A stretch of 9,035 nt of DNA. Origin: JAXDLH01 sp034666705. Its GTDB lineage: Bacteria; Chloroflexota; UBA6077; SHYK01. Positions 1-6,828 of this stretch are shown here, piece by piece; position 1 is the stretch's first letter; every line of letters begins with the position of its first letter. The notes under the pieces were generated by a model. The model did no database searches. It was not told the DNA's origin and saw nothing but the letters and a program-made list of their open reading frames with translations. The stretch is taken from the NCBI GenBank assembly GCA_034666705.1, contig JAXDLH010000289.1:1-9035 (forward strand), read 5' to 3'. The position numbers and the translations under genes were made by a program.

Positions 1-1
1 T

Positions 2-523
2 TTTGGCCTTGCGATGTTCGTTTGGCCAGGTATCTCCCTCTTCGTCCTCGTCATCATGTTCGGGGCGTACGCCCTCGTAGATGGCGCCTTCGCGGTATTC
101 TCTGCCATCCGCGCGAGCCATGAAAACAACCGTTGGTGGACGGTATTGCTCGAAGGACTCGTGGGCATCGTCGTCGGGGTGTTGACGTTCATCTGGCCGG
201 CGATCACAGCTCTCGCCCTGCTATATCTGATCGCCGCCTGGGCCCTCATCACCGGCGTACTCGAGATCGTGGCCGCGGTTCGCCTCCGACGAATGATCAC
301 CAACGAATGGCTGCTCGGGCTCGCAGGCGCCTTATCGATCGTATTCGCTATCGCCCTGGTAGCGAACCCCGCCGCCGGCGCCCTCGCGCTCGTCTGGCTG
401 ATCGGCGCGTATGCCCTCGTGTTCGGTGTGCTGCTCATCGGGCTGGGGTTCCGCTTGCGCGAGCTCCGAGATCGGCTGGAGACGCAGATCCCGGGCCCCT
501 CCACGATACGACGCGCGGCCTGA
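2..523 (+). CDS. HdeD-family membrane protein, 5' truncated by window edge
   Basis: This is an integral membrane protein of the HdeD/DUF308 family. The Escherichia coli member is linked to acid resistance, but most family members have no proven function. The visible 173 codons are almost entirely hydrophobic and hold about five membrane segments. The repeated family signature 'WPG/WPA...' followed by a hydrophobic run and 'GAYALVDG', 'AAWALITG' or 'GAYALVFG' occurs three times, which reflects the internal two-helix repeats. The C-terminus is basic and probably cytoplasmic (RLRELRDRLE). The frame is open to the left edge (Phe-Gly-Leu-Ala before the first ATG at 14), and family members have an N-terminal helix before this point. 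The ATG at 14 is therefore probably internal and the true start lies outside the window. It converges on the large LuxR gene. Family assignment is fairly safe; a stress role is only inference. Confidence 0.85.
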   Translation, partial: FGLAMFVWPGISLFVLVIMFGAYALVDGAFAVFSAIRASHENNRWWTVLLEGLVGIVVGVLTFIWPAITALALLYLIAAWALITGVLEIVAAVRLRRMITNEWLLGLAGALSIVFAIALVANPAAGALALVWLIGAYALVFGVLLIGLGFRLRELRDRLETQIPGPSTIRRAA

Positions 524-586
524 CGCGGCACTCGACGGCGCGGATCCACCGCAATCGGATGCGTGTCGAGGTAATTGCGCACCAGC

Positions 587-644
587 AGGGTCCGGGGCTC
601 CATCGGCGGGGACTACCCCATGAACGCCTCGGACCCTGTCCCCG
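587..644. terminator. Possible bidirectional terminator between convergent genes
   Basis: The 124-bp gap between the two convergent genes contains nested inverted repeats. AGGGTCCG (587-594) pairs perfectly with CGGACCCT (630-637), enclosing a small GGGG-acta-CCCC hairpin (608-619). CGGGGAC (607-613) can alternatively pair with GTCCCCG (638-644). There is no T-run on either strand, so classical intrinsic termination is not demonstrated. The position between two convergent stops is the main argument. Confidence 0.35.
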
Positions 645-647
645 CGC

Positions 648-3599
648 TCAGGTAAGGCCGTGGTGAACGGCGAAGCGCGTCGCAGCCGCGCGGCTCCGGA
701 CCCCAAGCTTGTTGAAGATATTGCTTACGTGCGTTTTCACCGTATAGGGGCTTACGACGAGTTGCTGAGCGATCTCGATATTGGTAAGCCCAGCCGCTAC
801 CAGGCGCAACACGTCTACCTCCCGCTCGGACAGTGCGGCGGGATTTGCCGGTCGCGGCTGTGCAACCGCACCGAGCCGCTGGGCGAGCCTGTCGGCTCGG
901 GCCAGCGCCGGACGTGCTCCGAGCAGAGCACAGATCGCGCGCCCCTTCGTCAGCACGTTCTCTGCCTCCCGTGTATTGCCTTCGGCAGCGCGCAAGTCGG
1001 CGAGCGCCAGGAGTATCAGCGCTCGCTCATAGGAGGCCGCGCAGGCTACGGCGAGATCGAGCGCAGCGAGCAGATGCTCCTCGGCGCTCGCACCGTGACC
1101 ATCCTGCGTCTCCAACTCACCGAGGAGACGATGAGCCGCCAGCAGGGTGAGCGGCTGCCGAGGCTCATCAGCGCTCGTGAGGGCAAGCTGGGCACGCTCG
1201 CGGGCGAGGCGGAGATCCCCGGCAGCGCGAAAGTAAGCGGCCCACAGGATATGCCCTTCAGCCTGGCGAAGTACTGCGCCCATCCAGGCTAGCCATCGAT
1301 CGTGGGCCTCGAGCCATTGCCTCGCCGTGACGAGGTCGCCCGCGTCGATGGCAAGGCCAACCGCGACCCGCTGTAAGGGCAGCGCGTACAGCACTTCGAC
1401 GTCGCCCGGTTTCGTGCCTGGGCCATCGGGCCAGCTCTCTCGGACGTAATCCCATGCCTGCCCGGCATCACCCTGGTACATCGCCAGCATCCCCAGCATG
1501 TGATTGTGGACGTGCCGGAGATAGCGGATGTCGGTGTTCGCGAACGTCGTGGCAACCAGCCGCAGCTCTTCCCACTGTCCCTCGATCAACATGACGGGCA
1601 GGCGCGTACAACGGACGTATTCCGGGATCTCGCCCAGACTCGATCCCTCGGCAACGCTTCCGGCCATCAGGTCGGGAGCGCGCGCCAACCGCGCCCGCTC
1701 CTCCAACTCGTCTGGATAGTAAGGCAGCATGATGAACCAGAGCTGGCCACGCTGGGCCTGCAGCACCTTCGTGTCGTGGTTTAGCAACTGGAATGCCGCG
1801 AGCGCAGCCGCAAACGCCGATCGCGCCTTCGATGCCTGACCGTGCCACGCGTAGACGAGGGCGATGCCCATCCAGGCGTCAGCGCTGCGCGAGCCGTCCT
1901 GTCGTGCGGCCGGATGGGTAGCGACCTCCTGGAGGTAGCGCTCCGCCTGCTCCTGCGCCTCCGCCAGGCGCCCCGCCATGCCGAGCCAGGAGATGAGCGT
2001 GGCGCGCCTGGTGATCGCGTCGAGCATCTCATGGGCGCCATATTGCGCATCCTCACGCACAGGCAGGGCTTCGACCAGGTTCAAGCCGCGCTGGAGCTCT
2101 TCCAACCCGCGACCGAGCGCGCCCACCAGACAATGCAGATCGCCGCGCACCGCCACGATCCTGGCGAGCAGGGCCGAATCGCCCGCGGCGCGGGCAAGTC
2201 GATCGGCAATGGCGACTTCAGCCAACGCGCGCTGGGGATCCTGGTAGCGGCGCAAGATTGCCACCCGCAGATGGAGCCAACCGCGCTCGCCGAGGTCGCC
2301 CTCATGGGCGTCGAGCAGCTCAACGGCTGCCTCGAATCGCGCCGCGGCGGTGACCAGCGCGTAGGCTCGCTCGGCACGCTCTCCGGCACGAACCAGCCAG
2401 CTCGCGGCACGCGGGTCGCCAGCCCTGCTCAGGTGGTACGCCACCGTATCCGGGTCAACCGTCGATTCCCCCATCAGCGAATCCGCGACGTCCCCGTGTA
2501 ATCGGTTGCGCCGCAGCCGCGAGAGCCCGTCATACAACGTCTCGCGGATCAGGGCGTGGGCAAAGCGAACTCCCAGGCCATCATCCCACTCGGTCAGCAC
2601 CTGCGCCGCGGCCGTGCGCTCCACAACGTCAACCAGACAACCCTCCTCGACCCGGGCCGTCGCTGCCCATCGAGTGAGGGATACCTCCTGTCCAATAACC
2701 GCGGCGACTGAGAGGAGCTGCACCGTCGACTCGCCCAGCCGGTCCAGCCGGCCTTCGATCAACTGGCGGAGCTCGGCCGGTACGGGGGCGTGCGCGAGCG
2801 GGCCCAGGCGCCAGTGCCCGACCTCATCCCGGAAGAGGTATTTCTCCTCTTCAAGGGTTCTGAGCAGCTCCCCGATGAAGAGTGGATTGCCCTCCGCCCG
2901 CTCGGCGAGGTAGCCCGCGAACCAGCTCGCCTCGGCAAGGCCGTAGCGTTGCTCGAGCATCACCGTGATGTCCCGGATGCGAAGGGGTTTGAGGTGGAGC
3001 TGCTCGGCCGATGCCTCACGGGCAACCAGCGGCAGCAGTGCGTACAGCGGATGGCGCCGTGAAACTTCGTTGGTTCGGTAGATAACTAATAGAAGAAGCC
3101 GCTGCGCGCTGAGCGATCGTGCCAGTAACCGGAATAGATCAAAGCTCGCCGGGTCGGCCCACTGGAAATCGTCGAGTACGAGCACCAGCGGGCAAGCGTC
3201 GGCCACCGCAGTGAAGAATTGTCGAACCTGCATAAACAGCCCATGGTCTGTCGCGACCGCGGAGAGGTCGGGGGGACGAATGGACTCGAATGCGGGCGTC
3301 TGGCCGCGGGAGGCGGAGAATTGCTCAGCGATCTCCAGCCAAGGGCCGTAAGGGGCGGTCTCGCTCAGCTCATAGGAGCGGCCGACGAGCGCCAGCGCGC
3401 CGCGCTCGCGCGCCCGATGACAGAGATCGTCGGCGATGGCGGTCTTCCCGATCCCGCTCTCCCCATCGATGAAGACAACCCGGCCGTGCCCGTCCAGGGC
3501 GGCGAGCAGTTGCCGTTCCAGCACCGTCCGCTCGTGCTCGCGGCCGACGAGTAACGGTAAGGGCGATGGCGGGTGACGTTCGTCAGCGGCAAACACCAT
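648..3599 (-). CDS. Large AAA ATPase / LuxR-family transcriptional regulator (LAL/MalT-like)
   Basis: A 983-residue ATP-dependent transcription regulator of the large LuxR (LAL, MalT-like) class; such proteins use an NTPase module and a helical sensor to control a C-terminal DNA-binding domain. The N-terminus carries the AAA_16-type lead-in 'PLLVGREHE', a Walker A motif GESGIGKT at residues 46-53 and a Walker B motif LVLVLDDFQWAD at 138-149. Residues of about 400-910 are Ala/Leu/Arg-rich helical repeats resembling TPRs, as expected for a sensor/oligomerisation region. The last 62 residues are a clear GerE HTH (ALSEREVDVL...GLTNIEIAQQL...TVKTHVSNIFNKLGV). Length is normal for the class. The ATG at 3599 starts just ahead of the conserved domain, but no good ribosome site precedes it, so the start is less certain than the family. 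The inducer and targets cannot be read from the sequence. It is divergent from the small ORF/XRE pair. Confidence 0.93.
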   Translation of the reverse strand: MVFAADERHPPSPLPLLVGREHERTVLERQLLAALDGHGRVVFIDGESGIGKTAIADDLCHRARERGALALVGRSYELSETAPYGPWLEIAEQFSASRGQTPAFESIRPPDLSAVATDHGLFMQVRQFFTAVADACPLVLVLDDFQWADPASFDLFRLLARSLSAQRLLLLVIYRTNEVSRRHPLYALLPLVAREASAEQLHLKPLRIRDITVMLEQRYGLAEASWFAGYLAERAEGNPLFIGELLRTLEEEKYLFRDEVGHWRLGPLAHAPVPAELRQLIEGRLDRLGESTVQLLSVAAVIGQEVSLTRWAATARVEEGCLVDVVERTAAAQVLTEWDDGLGVRFAHALIRETLYDGLSRLRRNRLHGDVADSLMGESTVDPDTVAYHLSRAGDPRAASWLVRAGERAERAYALVTAAARFEAAVELLDAHEGDLGERGWLHLRVAILRRYQDPQRALAEVAIADRLARAAGDSALLARIVAVRGDLHCLVGALGRGLEELQRGLNLVEALPVREDAQYGAHEMLDAITRRATLISWLGMAGRLAEAQEQAERYLQEVATHPAARQDGSRSADAWMGIALVYAWHGQASKARSAFAAALAAFQLLNHDTKVLQAQRGQLWFIMLPYYPDELEERARLARAPDLMAGSVAEGSSLGEIPEYVRCTRLPVMLIEGQWEELRLVATTFANTDIRYLRHVHNHMLGMLAMYQGDAGQAWDYVRESWPDGPGTKPGDVEVLYALPLQRVAVGLAIDAGDLVTARQWLEAHDRWLAWMGAVLRQAEGHILWAAYFRAAGDLRLARERAQLALTSADEPRQPLTLLAAHRLLGELETQDGHGASAEEHLLAALDLAVACAASYERALILLALADLRAAEGNTREAENVLTKGRAICALLGARPALARADRLAQRLGAVAQPRPANPAALSEREVDVLRLVAAGLTNIEIAQQLVVSPYTVKTHVSNIFNKLGVRSRAAATRFAVHHGLT

Positions 3600-3709
3600 A
3601 CGCTCACAAAGAGTGTTACGACTTCGTGACCCGTGTCGCTCGTCTCCATTGTAGTCAACCCCGTCAACGGCACGGGCCTGAGAGTGCTGCCCCAGCCCGC
3701 CGTAAGCAC

Positions 3710-3726
3710 GGTTGGCCGCAATAGGC
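3710..3726 (+). repeat. 17-bp intergenic direct repeat, copy 1
   Basis: GGTTGGCCGCAATAGGC occurs here and again, identically and in the same orientation, at 6829-6845. Both copies lie in non-coding DNA upstream of a regulatory gene. GCTGCCCCAG lies 14 bp to the left (3686-3695); in copy 2 the nearly identical GCTGCCCCCA abuts the repeat directly. The function is unknown; an operator or a dispersed genomic repeat is possible. Confidence 0.6.
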
Positions 3727-3893
3727 TACCGAGGTTCACGGACCGGCCACGCGACGATAGAGCTCAGCCAACCCTGCCCCCGCCTCCACGTTCATCTGGT
3801 CCGTCCGGTCCGGAAATCGAACCGCTTGGTCATCCTCGGCCGGGAGCCTCGTCTCCATACTTCAAGTACGCGTGTGGCAGCCGAAGACCTACT

Positions 3894-3900
3894 GAGGGAG
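3894..3900 (+). promoter_or_regulatory. Ribosome binding site GAGGGAG for the 48-residue ORF
   Basis: A purine-rich Shine-Dalgarno sequence, GAGGGAG, ends 4 nt before GTG 3905. A neighbouring in-frame GTG at 3902 would leave only 1 nt, so 3905 is preferred. The site is one of the main reasons to accept this short ORF as translated. Confidence 0.6.
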
Positions 3901-3904
3901 TGTG

Positions 3905-4051
3905 GTGGACGACACTGCCAGTCGGGACGTCGTCGGCGCTCCGATGCACGATATGTTGGCCCTCCTGCTGGTACAAGAGCACACCGAAGGCGAGACGCCG
4001 TTGGCCAAGCAATACCACATTTGCCTCGCCGCGGCGGGACAGAGCCGGTGA
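3905..4051 (+). CDS. Small protein of unknown function, coupled to XRE gene
   Basis: I do not recognise this 48-residue protein. It starts at GTG with a good Shine-Dalgarno (GAGGGAG) and reads (M)DDTASRDVVGAPMHDM, then a hydrophobic run LALLLV, then a polar helix-like stretch (QEHTEGETPLAKQYH) and a short C-terminus ending AAAGQSR. It has no signal peptide, Cys pair or metal motif beyond single Cys and His residues. Its TGA (4049-4051) overlaps the GTG start of the XRE gene (4048-4050) in the arrangement GTGA, the classic sign of translational coupling, so the two are probably one transcript. It could be a small partner or modulator of the XRE protein, or a leader ORF whose translation sets expression of the downstream gene. 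Evidence is context and initiation signals only, with no homology argument. Confidence 0.5.
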   Translation: MDDTASRDVVGAPMHDMLALLLVQEHTEGETPLAKQYHICLAAAGQSR

Positions 4052-4359
4052 AGTTCGGGGAACTGATCGTGGCCGGACGCCGTCAGGCGAACCTTTCCCA
4101 GAAGGGGCTCGCGGACCGGATTCACAAGGCGGATGGGGCACCCATCTCTGGTGCGTACCTCCACGACATCGAACAGGATCGCCGCAATCCGCCCCGCGAC
4201 GAACTGATCGAGCAGTTCGCCGTCGCGCTCCACCTCCCACGTGAGGTGCTCTACTTCGCCGCTGGCCGGATCCCGCCTGAGCTGTGCGACGCCGTGTCCG
4301 ACGCGGATACGATTGTTAACGCGTTTGCCGCTTTTAGCCGCATCCTGCACGGCGAATGA
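4048..4359 (+). CDS. XRE-family helix-turn-helix DNA-binding protein
   Basis: A 103-residue protein that is almost entirely one lambda-repressor-like (Cro/C1, XRE) domain. The order is KFGELIVAGRRQANLSQKGLADRI (helices 1-2 of the fold, with the conserved LSQxxLA), an insertion KADGAPIS, then AYLHDIEQDRRNPPRDELIEQFAVALHL, which contains the recognition helix and the typical 'IExDRRNPP' turn. The tail REVLYFAAGRIPPELCD, and then a short helix (DADTIVNAFAAFSRIL), matches a group of XRE proteins common in Chloroflexota and Actinobacteria. The start is GTG 4048, because homology begins right there and it overlaps the TGA of the preceding small ORF. Such proteins usually repress their own operon or act as small one-component regulators; no ligand domain is present. 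No ImmA/IrrE-type peptidase follows it, unlike many XRE pairs. Confidence 0.88.
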   Translation: MKFGELIVAGRRQANLSQKGLADRIHKADGAPISGAYLHDIEQDRRNPPRDELIEQFAVALHLPREVLYFAAGRIPPELCDAVSDADTIVNAFAAFSRILHGE

Positions 4360-4475
4360 CCTCGATCATTTAGGTCCCGTCGTCGAGGAGCTTGTCGCAC
4401 GTCCCCTCGGCTCCAGGCCCTCCGCTTGCGGCGGCACGTCCCCTTGGCGGGGCTCACCTCCGCCCTGCATTCCAT

Positions 4476-4504
4476 TCAACCGCGACTCGAATCAACCGCG
4501 ACTC
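4476..4504 (+). repeat. Tandem 13-bp direct repeat (possible operator)
   Basis: TCAACCGCGACTC occurs at 4476-4488 and again at 4492-4504, separated by GAA, giving a 16-bp period. Two exact copies in tandem between the XRE gene and the PAS gene suggest a regulator binding site, but a short microduplication would look the same. Confidence 0.5.
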
Positions 4505-4552
4505 TAACCCCGTCAATTACTCCCCCGCCGAGAATCCCTCATTGACAAAGCG

Positions 4553-4581
4553 CTCGCGAAACAGTGTTGCACCTTCGCGAG
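4553..4581. repeat. 8-bp perfect inverted repeat upstream of PAS gene
   Basis: CTCGCGAA (4553-4560) and TTCGCGAG (4574-4581) are perfect complements separated by 13 nt. It lies about 80 bp upstream of the PAS-protein start and could be an operator or a hairpin in the 5' leader. It would equally arise by chance from similar Arg/Glu codons if the antisense frame was once coding. Confidence 0.4.
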
Positions 4582-4648
4582 TTATGTCATAGTAGTAGGC
4601 ATGTTCACACATTAGCTCATTTGCATAGAGGCGTCCGTTCCGGGCCCC

Positions 4649-4655
4649 GAGGAAG
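4649..4655 (+). promoter_or_regulatory. Ribosome binding site GAGGAAG deciding the 4660 start
   Basis: GAGGAAG ends 4 nt before ATG 4660. The same frame is open back to an ATG at 4564, but that one has no ribosome site and the extra residues show no conserved feature, so translation is placed at 4660. Confidence 0.65.
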
Positions 4656-4659
4656 ACCG

Positions 4660-6522
4660 ATGCCGACGAAACTGGACAAGCAAGTCCTGGTAATTCCGTC
4701 GCGAGAGCTCGGATGGACTGCAGTTCTCGCGACGCTGCCGACACTCCCGGAAGTCGGCTCCGTTGCAACCGCTTCGGGTATAGCCCAGGCACTCCGACTC
4801 ATTCCAAATGCGCCGCCCGATGTCGTGCTCATGGGCGCCCCCGACCTGCTCGACGCTGATTATGTCGCTCTGAGCCGTCTATATCGGTGTCTGCCCCTGA
4901 GTTGCACCGTCGCGATAATTGCCGACCATTTTGATGAGGCGTCGCTCGGGCTACTCCGTCGAGCGGGCGTCACCGGCTATATGTGCTGGCGCGATCTCAA
5001 CGCTGACGTGATCCGCGATCGTCTCACTGCCCTGGTGGTGGACGGCCTCGCGGGCGCCAACCGGTCGCTCGGTGCACCATCCACGCGCCCAGAAGCGTCG
5101 CTCTCGCAGCGCGAGCAGTTACTACTCCGCGACCTCAGCGTCGGCATGACCGAGCAGCACATCGCACGCGTCGAGCACTGGAGCGAGCGCTCAGTGCGGC
5201 GGATGATCGCACGCGTGAAGGAGAAGCTCGGGGCACCCAGCCTGTTTGCGCTCGGAGTCGCTGCAGCAGAGATCGCGATGCAGGACCCGGATCGAGGGTC
5301 CGAGGCGCTCCAACCGGAGCTGCCCGCAGTTGAGCCCGAATACGCGAACCCGGGGCAGTCGCACGCAGGCCCATATCAGATCGAGGATCTGCGAGCCGAG
5401 CTGCGCGCGCTGCGCGCGCGGCTGGCCGAGCACCGCATGGCCCTCCAAGAGTACCGGACTGCCTGGCGCTCGGTCCGCGAGAGTCCCGGCACACGCGCTG
5501 ACCGTCACGACCTTCAAGCGCGGCACTACGGCCTGGTTGCGGAATGCCAGGAGCTCGCCCGCGACATCTTGCACGCATGCACGCCGGCTTCGGCCGATCA
5601 ACCGGCAACCTATCCCGCCCACGTGCCCGTTATCACGTCGGAGGACCATGCGATAGTGGCCCAGCCTCCGGCCTGCGCGGTCGACGACCAGTTGCTCGCC
5701 CAGTTCCTCGACAATTTGCCGGTCGGGGTGTGCATCTATGACGCCCAGGGCACCGTGCGCTTCGGTAACCAGGTGGCCCGACACCTGCTTGGCGAGGAGC
5801 TCGCCCTCGGGGCGGAGATGCCCGAGACGATTCAGAGGCGCGTCTATCTGGCCGGCACCGACGAGCTCTATCCGTATACGCGCGCGCCGTCGAGACGCGC
5901 CCTCGCGGGCGAGACCTGCCGGGTCGACGACGTTGAGGTCGAGACCGACGAACGCCGCACATTGATGGAAGTATGGGCGGCGCCCCTCTACGACGCGGAT
6001 GGGACGATCCCCTACGCGATGACCACCTTCTGGAACGTCACCACGCGCAAACGGAGTGAGCAAACGCTGCGAGAGAGCCAGGCTCAACTCTCCCAAGCGG
6101 AGCGCGTGGCGCATCTCGGCCATTGGGTTTGGAACGTCGCTGCGGGCTCGCTTACGTTGTCGGACGAGCTCTTCCGCATTCTGGGCCGTGCACCCGCACC
6201 TGGGCCAATCGCTCTCGGCAAGGGGCTCAACAGCGTACATCCGGGGGATCGCCCGTTCGTTGCCGCAGCAATAGAGCATTCGCTGCGCGACGACTCCCCG
6301 ATCGCACTCGAGACGCGCATCCTGCGGCCGAATGGTGAGGTGCGCGTGATCGAATCCCGTGCCTCAGTCATGCGCGACCAGGATGGCACGCCAGTCAAAA
6401 TGCTCGGCACCGCGCTGGACATCACCGAGCGAAGGCGCCACGATGTGGCACGACACGAGGCGGGCAAGGACTGGTCTATCCTTGAAACCGCGATCGCACG
6501 CGGGCTCACCCATTTGGCCTAG
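4660..6522 (+). CDS. Pseudo-receiver / LuxR-HTH / coiled-coil / PAS-PAS protein, remnant of a hybrid sensor kinase
   Basis: This 620-residue cytosolic protein has no membrane segment. Residues 7-130 have the layout of a NarL-type receiver (KQVLVIPSREL; PDVVLMGAPDLL; AGVTGYMCWRD). However, the acidic pair is replaced by Pro-Ser, the phosphoacceptor Asp by Gly59, and the conserved Lys region by Met-Cys-Trp, so it cannot be phosphorylated in the usual way. Residues 147-207 form a GerE-like HTH (LSQREQLLLRDL...ERSVRRMIARVKEKLG). A coiled coil follows at about 238-303. PAS 1 spans about 344-466 (FLDNLPVGVCIYDAQG...NVTTRKR) and PAS 2, of PAS_3 type, about 478-591 (HLGHWVWNV...SVHPGDRPF...GTALDITERR). 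The frame stops at TAG 6520-6522, 29 residues after PAS 2, where a kinase H-box would be expected. Coding then resumes in frame with a broken ATPase domain. As it stands it is a DNA-binding PAS protein without catalytic domain; activity is unproven. Confidence 0.85.
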   Translation: MPTKLDKQVLVIPSRELGWTAVLATLPTLPEVGSVATASGIAQALRLIPNAPPDVVLMGAPDLLDADYVALSRLYRCLPLSCTVAIIADHFDEASLGLLRRAGVTGYMCWRDLNADVIRDRLTALVVDGLAGANRSLGAPSTRPEASLSQREQLLLRDLSVGMTEQHIARVEHWSERSVRRMIARVKEKLGAPSLFALGVAAAEIAMQDPDRGSEALQPELPAVEPEYANPGQSHAGPYQIEDLRAELRALRARLAEHRMALQEYRTAWRSVRESPGTRADRHDLQARHYGLVAECQELARDILHACTPASADQPATYPAHVPVITSEDHAIVAQPPACAVDDQLLAQFLDNLPVGVCIYDAQGTVRFGNQVARHLLGEELALGAEMPETIQRRVYLAGTDELYPYTRAPSRRALAGETCRVDDVEVETDERRTLMEVWAAPLYDADGTIPYAMTTFWNVTTRKRSEQTLRESQAQLSQAERVAHLGHWVWNVAAGSLTLSDELFRILGRAPAPGPIALGKGLNSVHPGDRPFVAAAIEHSLRDDSPIALETRILRPNGEVRVIESRASVMRDQDGTPVKMLGTALDITERRRHDVARHEAGKDWSILETAIARGLTHLA

Positions 6523-6770
6523 CTGACACAAGCGAAAGGCGCCTGGGCGGGCCTCACGGTTCGCGATGGAGGAATCGGCATTCCAGGAGCCGAACAAATG
6601 CGCCTATTCGCGCCGTTCGAACGGGGCTCGAGCGTCATGGGTCGCATCGAGGGCACCGGGATGGACTCGCCAATGTCAAGCAGATCATCGAGCAATGCGG
6701 TGGGGCGATCGACGTCGCCAGCGTCCTGGGCTGCGGGAGCACCTTTCCTGTGCGGCTGCCGCTCGGCTAG
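6523..6770 (+). pseudogene. Histidine kinase HATPase_c C-terminal remnant (frameshifted)
   Basis: Directly after the TAG of the PAS gene, the same frame reads LTQAKGAWAGLTVRDGGIGIP, followed by GAEQMRLFAPFERGSS and GRIEGTG. These are the G1 (DxGxGIP) and F boxes of a histidine-kinase ATPase domain, up to the start of the G2 box. At 6661-6666 one base is missing. Reading on from 6666 in the next frame gives LANVKQIIEQCGG, AIDVASVLGCGSTF and PVRLPLG, then a stop at 6768-6770. Together these restore a GTGMGLANVK G2 box and a normal kinase C-terminus. No H-box, DHp helices or N-box exist anywhere between PAS 2 and this piece: only about 110 bp separate them, where several hundred would be needed. 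It therefore has three lesions: internal deletion, in-frame stop and frameshift. A sequencing error could explain the frameshift but not the deletion. Confidence 0.85.
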
Positions 6771-6828
6771 CCTTGGCATTGTGGTCCGACGCCCGCTCGT
6801 ACGACCATCAGCCTCCGCGCTGCCCCCA

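Larger units (their letters stand above)
3600..3904. other. Divergent intergenic region
   Basis: About 305 bp without a convincing gene, between the AAA-LuxR start (leftward) and the small ORF (rightward). It must hold the promoters of both, but no hexamer pair with proper spacing stands out on either strand. It contains one copy of the 17-bp element described separately (3710-3726) and ends in a strong ribosome site at 3894-3900. An open frame runs through 3712-4047 in phase with the XRE gene, but its translation is Arg/Pro-rich, has no recognisable domain and is judged non-coding. Confidence 0.6.
4360..4659. other. Intergenic region with repeats
   Basis: Exactly 300 bp between the XRE stop and the PAS-protein start. 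It opens with a weak inverted repeat (CCTCGA 4360-4365 with TCGAGG 4383-4388), too loose to call a terminator. It then holds the tandem 13-bp repeat at 4476-4504 and, at about 4530-4630, a visibly more AT-rich island containing an 8-bp inverted repeat (4553-4581). No convincing promoter hexamers were found. The ribosome site of the next gene closes the region. Confidence 0.55.
4517..4660 (-). pseudogene. Possible antisense coding remnant (C-terminal winged-helix-like tail)
   Basis: On the minus strand the last 40-odd codons before the TAA at 4517-4519 read GRLYANELMCEHAYYYDITREG, continuing ATLFRERFVNEGFSAGE. The 'YYYDITREGATLFRERF' part resembles the C-terminal wing of small winged-helix regulators (Y-x-I/L-T-x-x-G-x-x-L). 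This stretch coincides with a more AT-rich island. No upstream part of such a protein and no plausible start with a ribosome site is visible, and the frame runs into the start of the PAS gene on the other strand. It may be a decayed gene end or chance; the left boundary is firm and the right one is arbitrary. Confidence 0.22.

Noticed and set aside
133..666. A 177-codon plus-strand frame overlapping the HdeD gene
   Set aside because: It is Arg/His-rich without hydrophobic structure and is a frame shadow of the membrane protein.
1842..2501. A 219-codon plus-strand frame inside the AAA-LuxR gene
   Set aside because: It is a shadow of the minus-strand gene, with no domain and no start signal.
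3648..3667. Promoter for the AAA-LuxR gene (minus strand TTGACG, TTGACT and TACAAT)
   Set aside because: The hexamers look good individually, but TTGACG is only 8 bp from TACAAT and the second TTGACT overlaps it, so no standard -35/-10 pair can be formed.
3712..4047. N-terminal extension of the XRE gene to ATG 3712
   Set aside because: The extra 112 residues show no conserved feature, and the GTG at 4048 fits both the domain boundary and the overlap with the upstream small ORF.
4542..4570. TTGACA as a -35 box for the PAS gene
   Set aside because: No acceptable -10 hexamer occurs 16-19 bp downstream (the sequence there is around GTGTTGCA).
5191..6279. A 362-codon antisense open frame on the minus strand inside the PAS gene
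   Set aside because: It mirrors the PAS coding strand, whose domains are clear; long antisense frames are expected at this GC content, and the translation has no recognisable domain.
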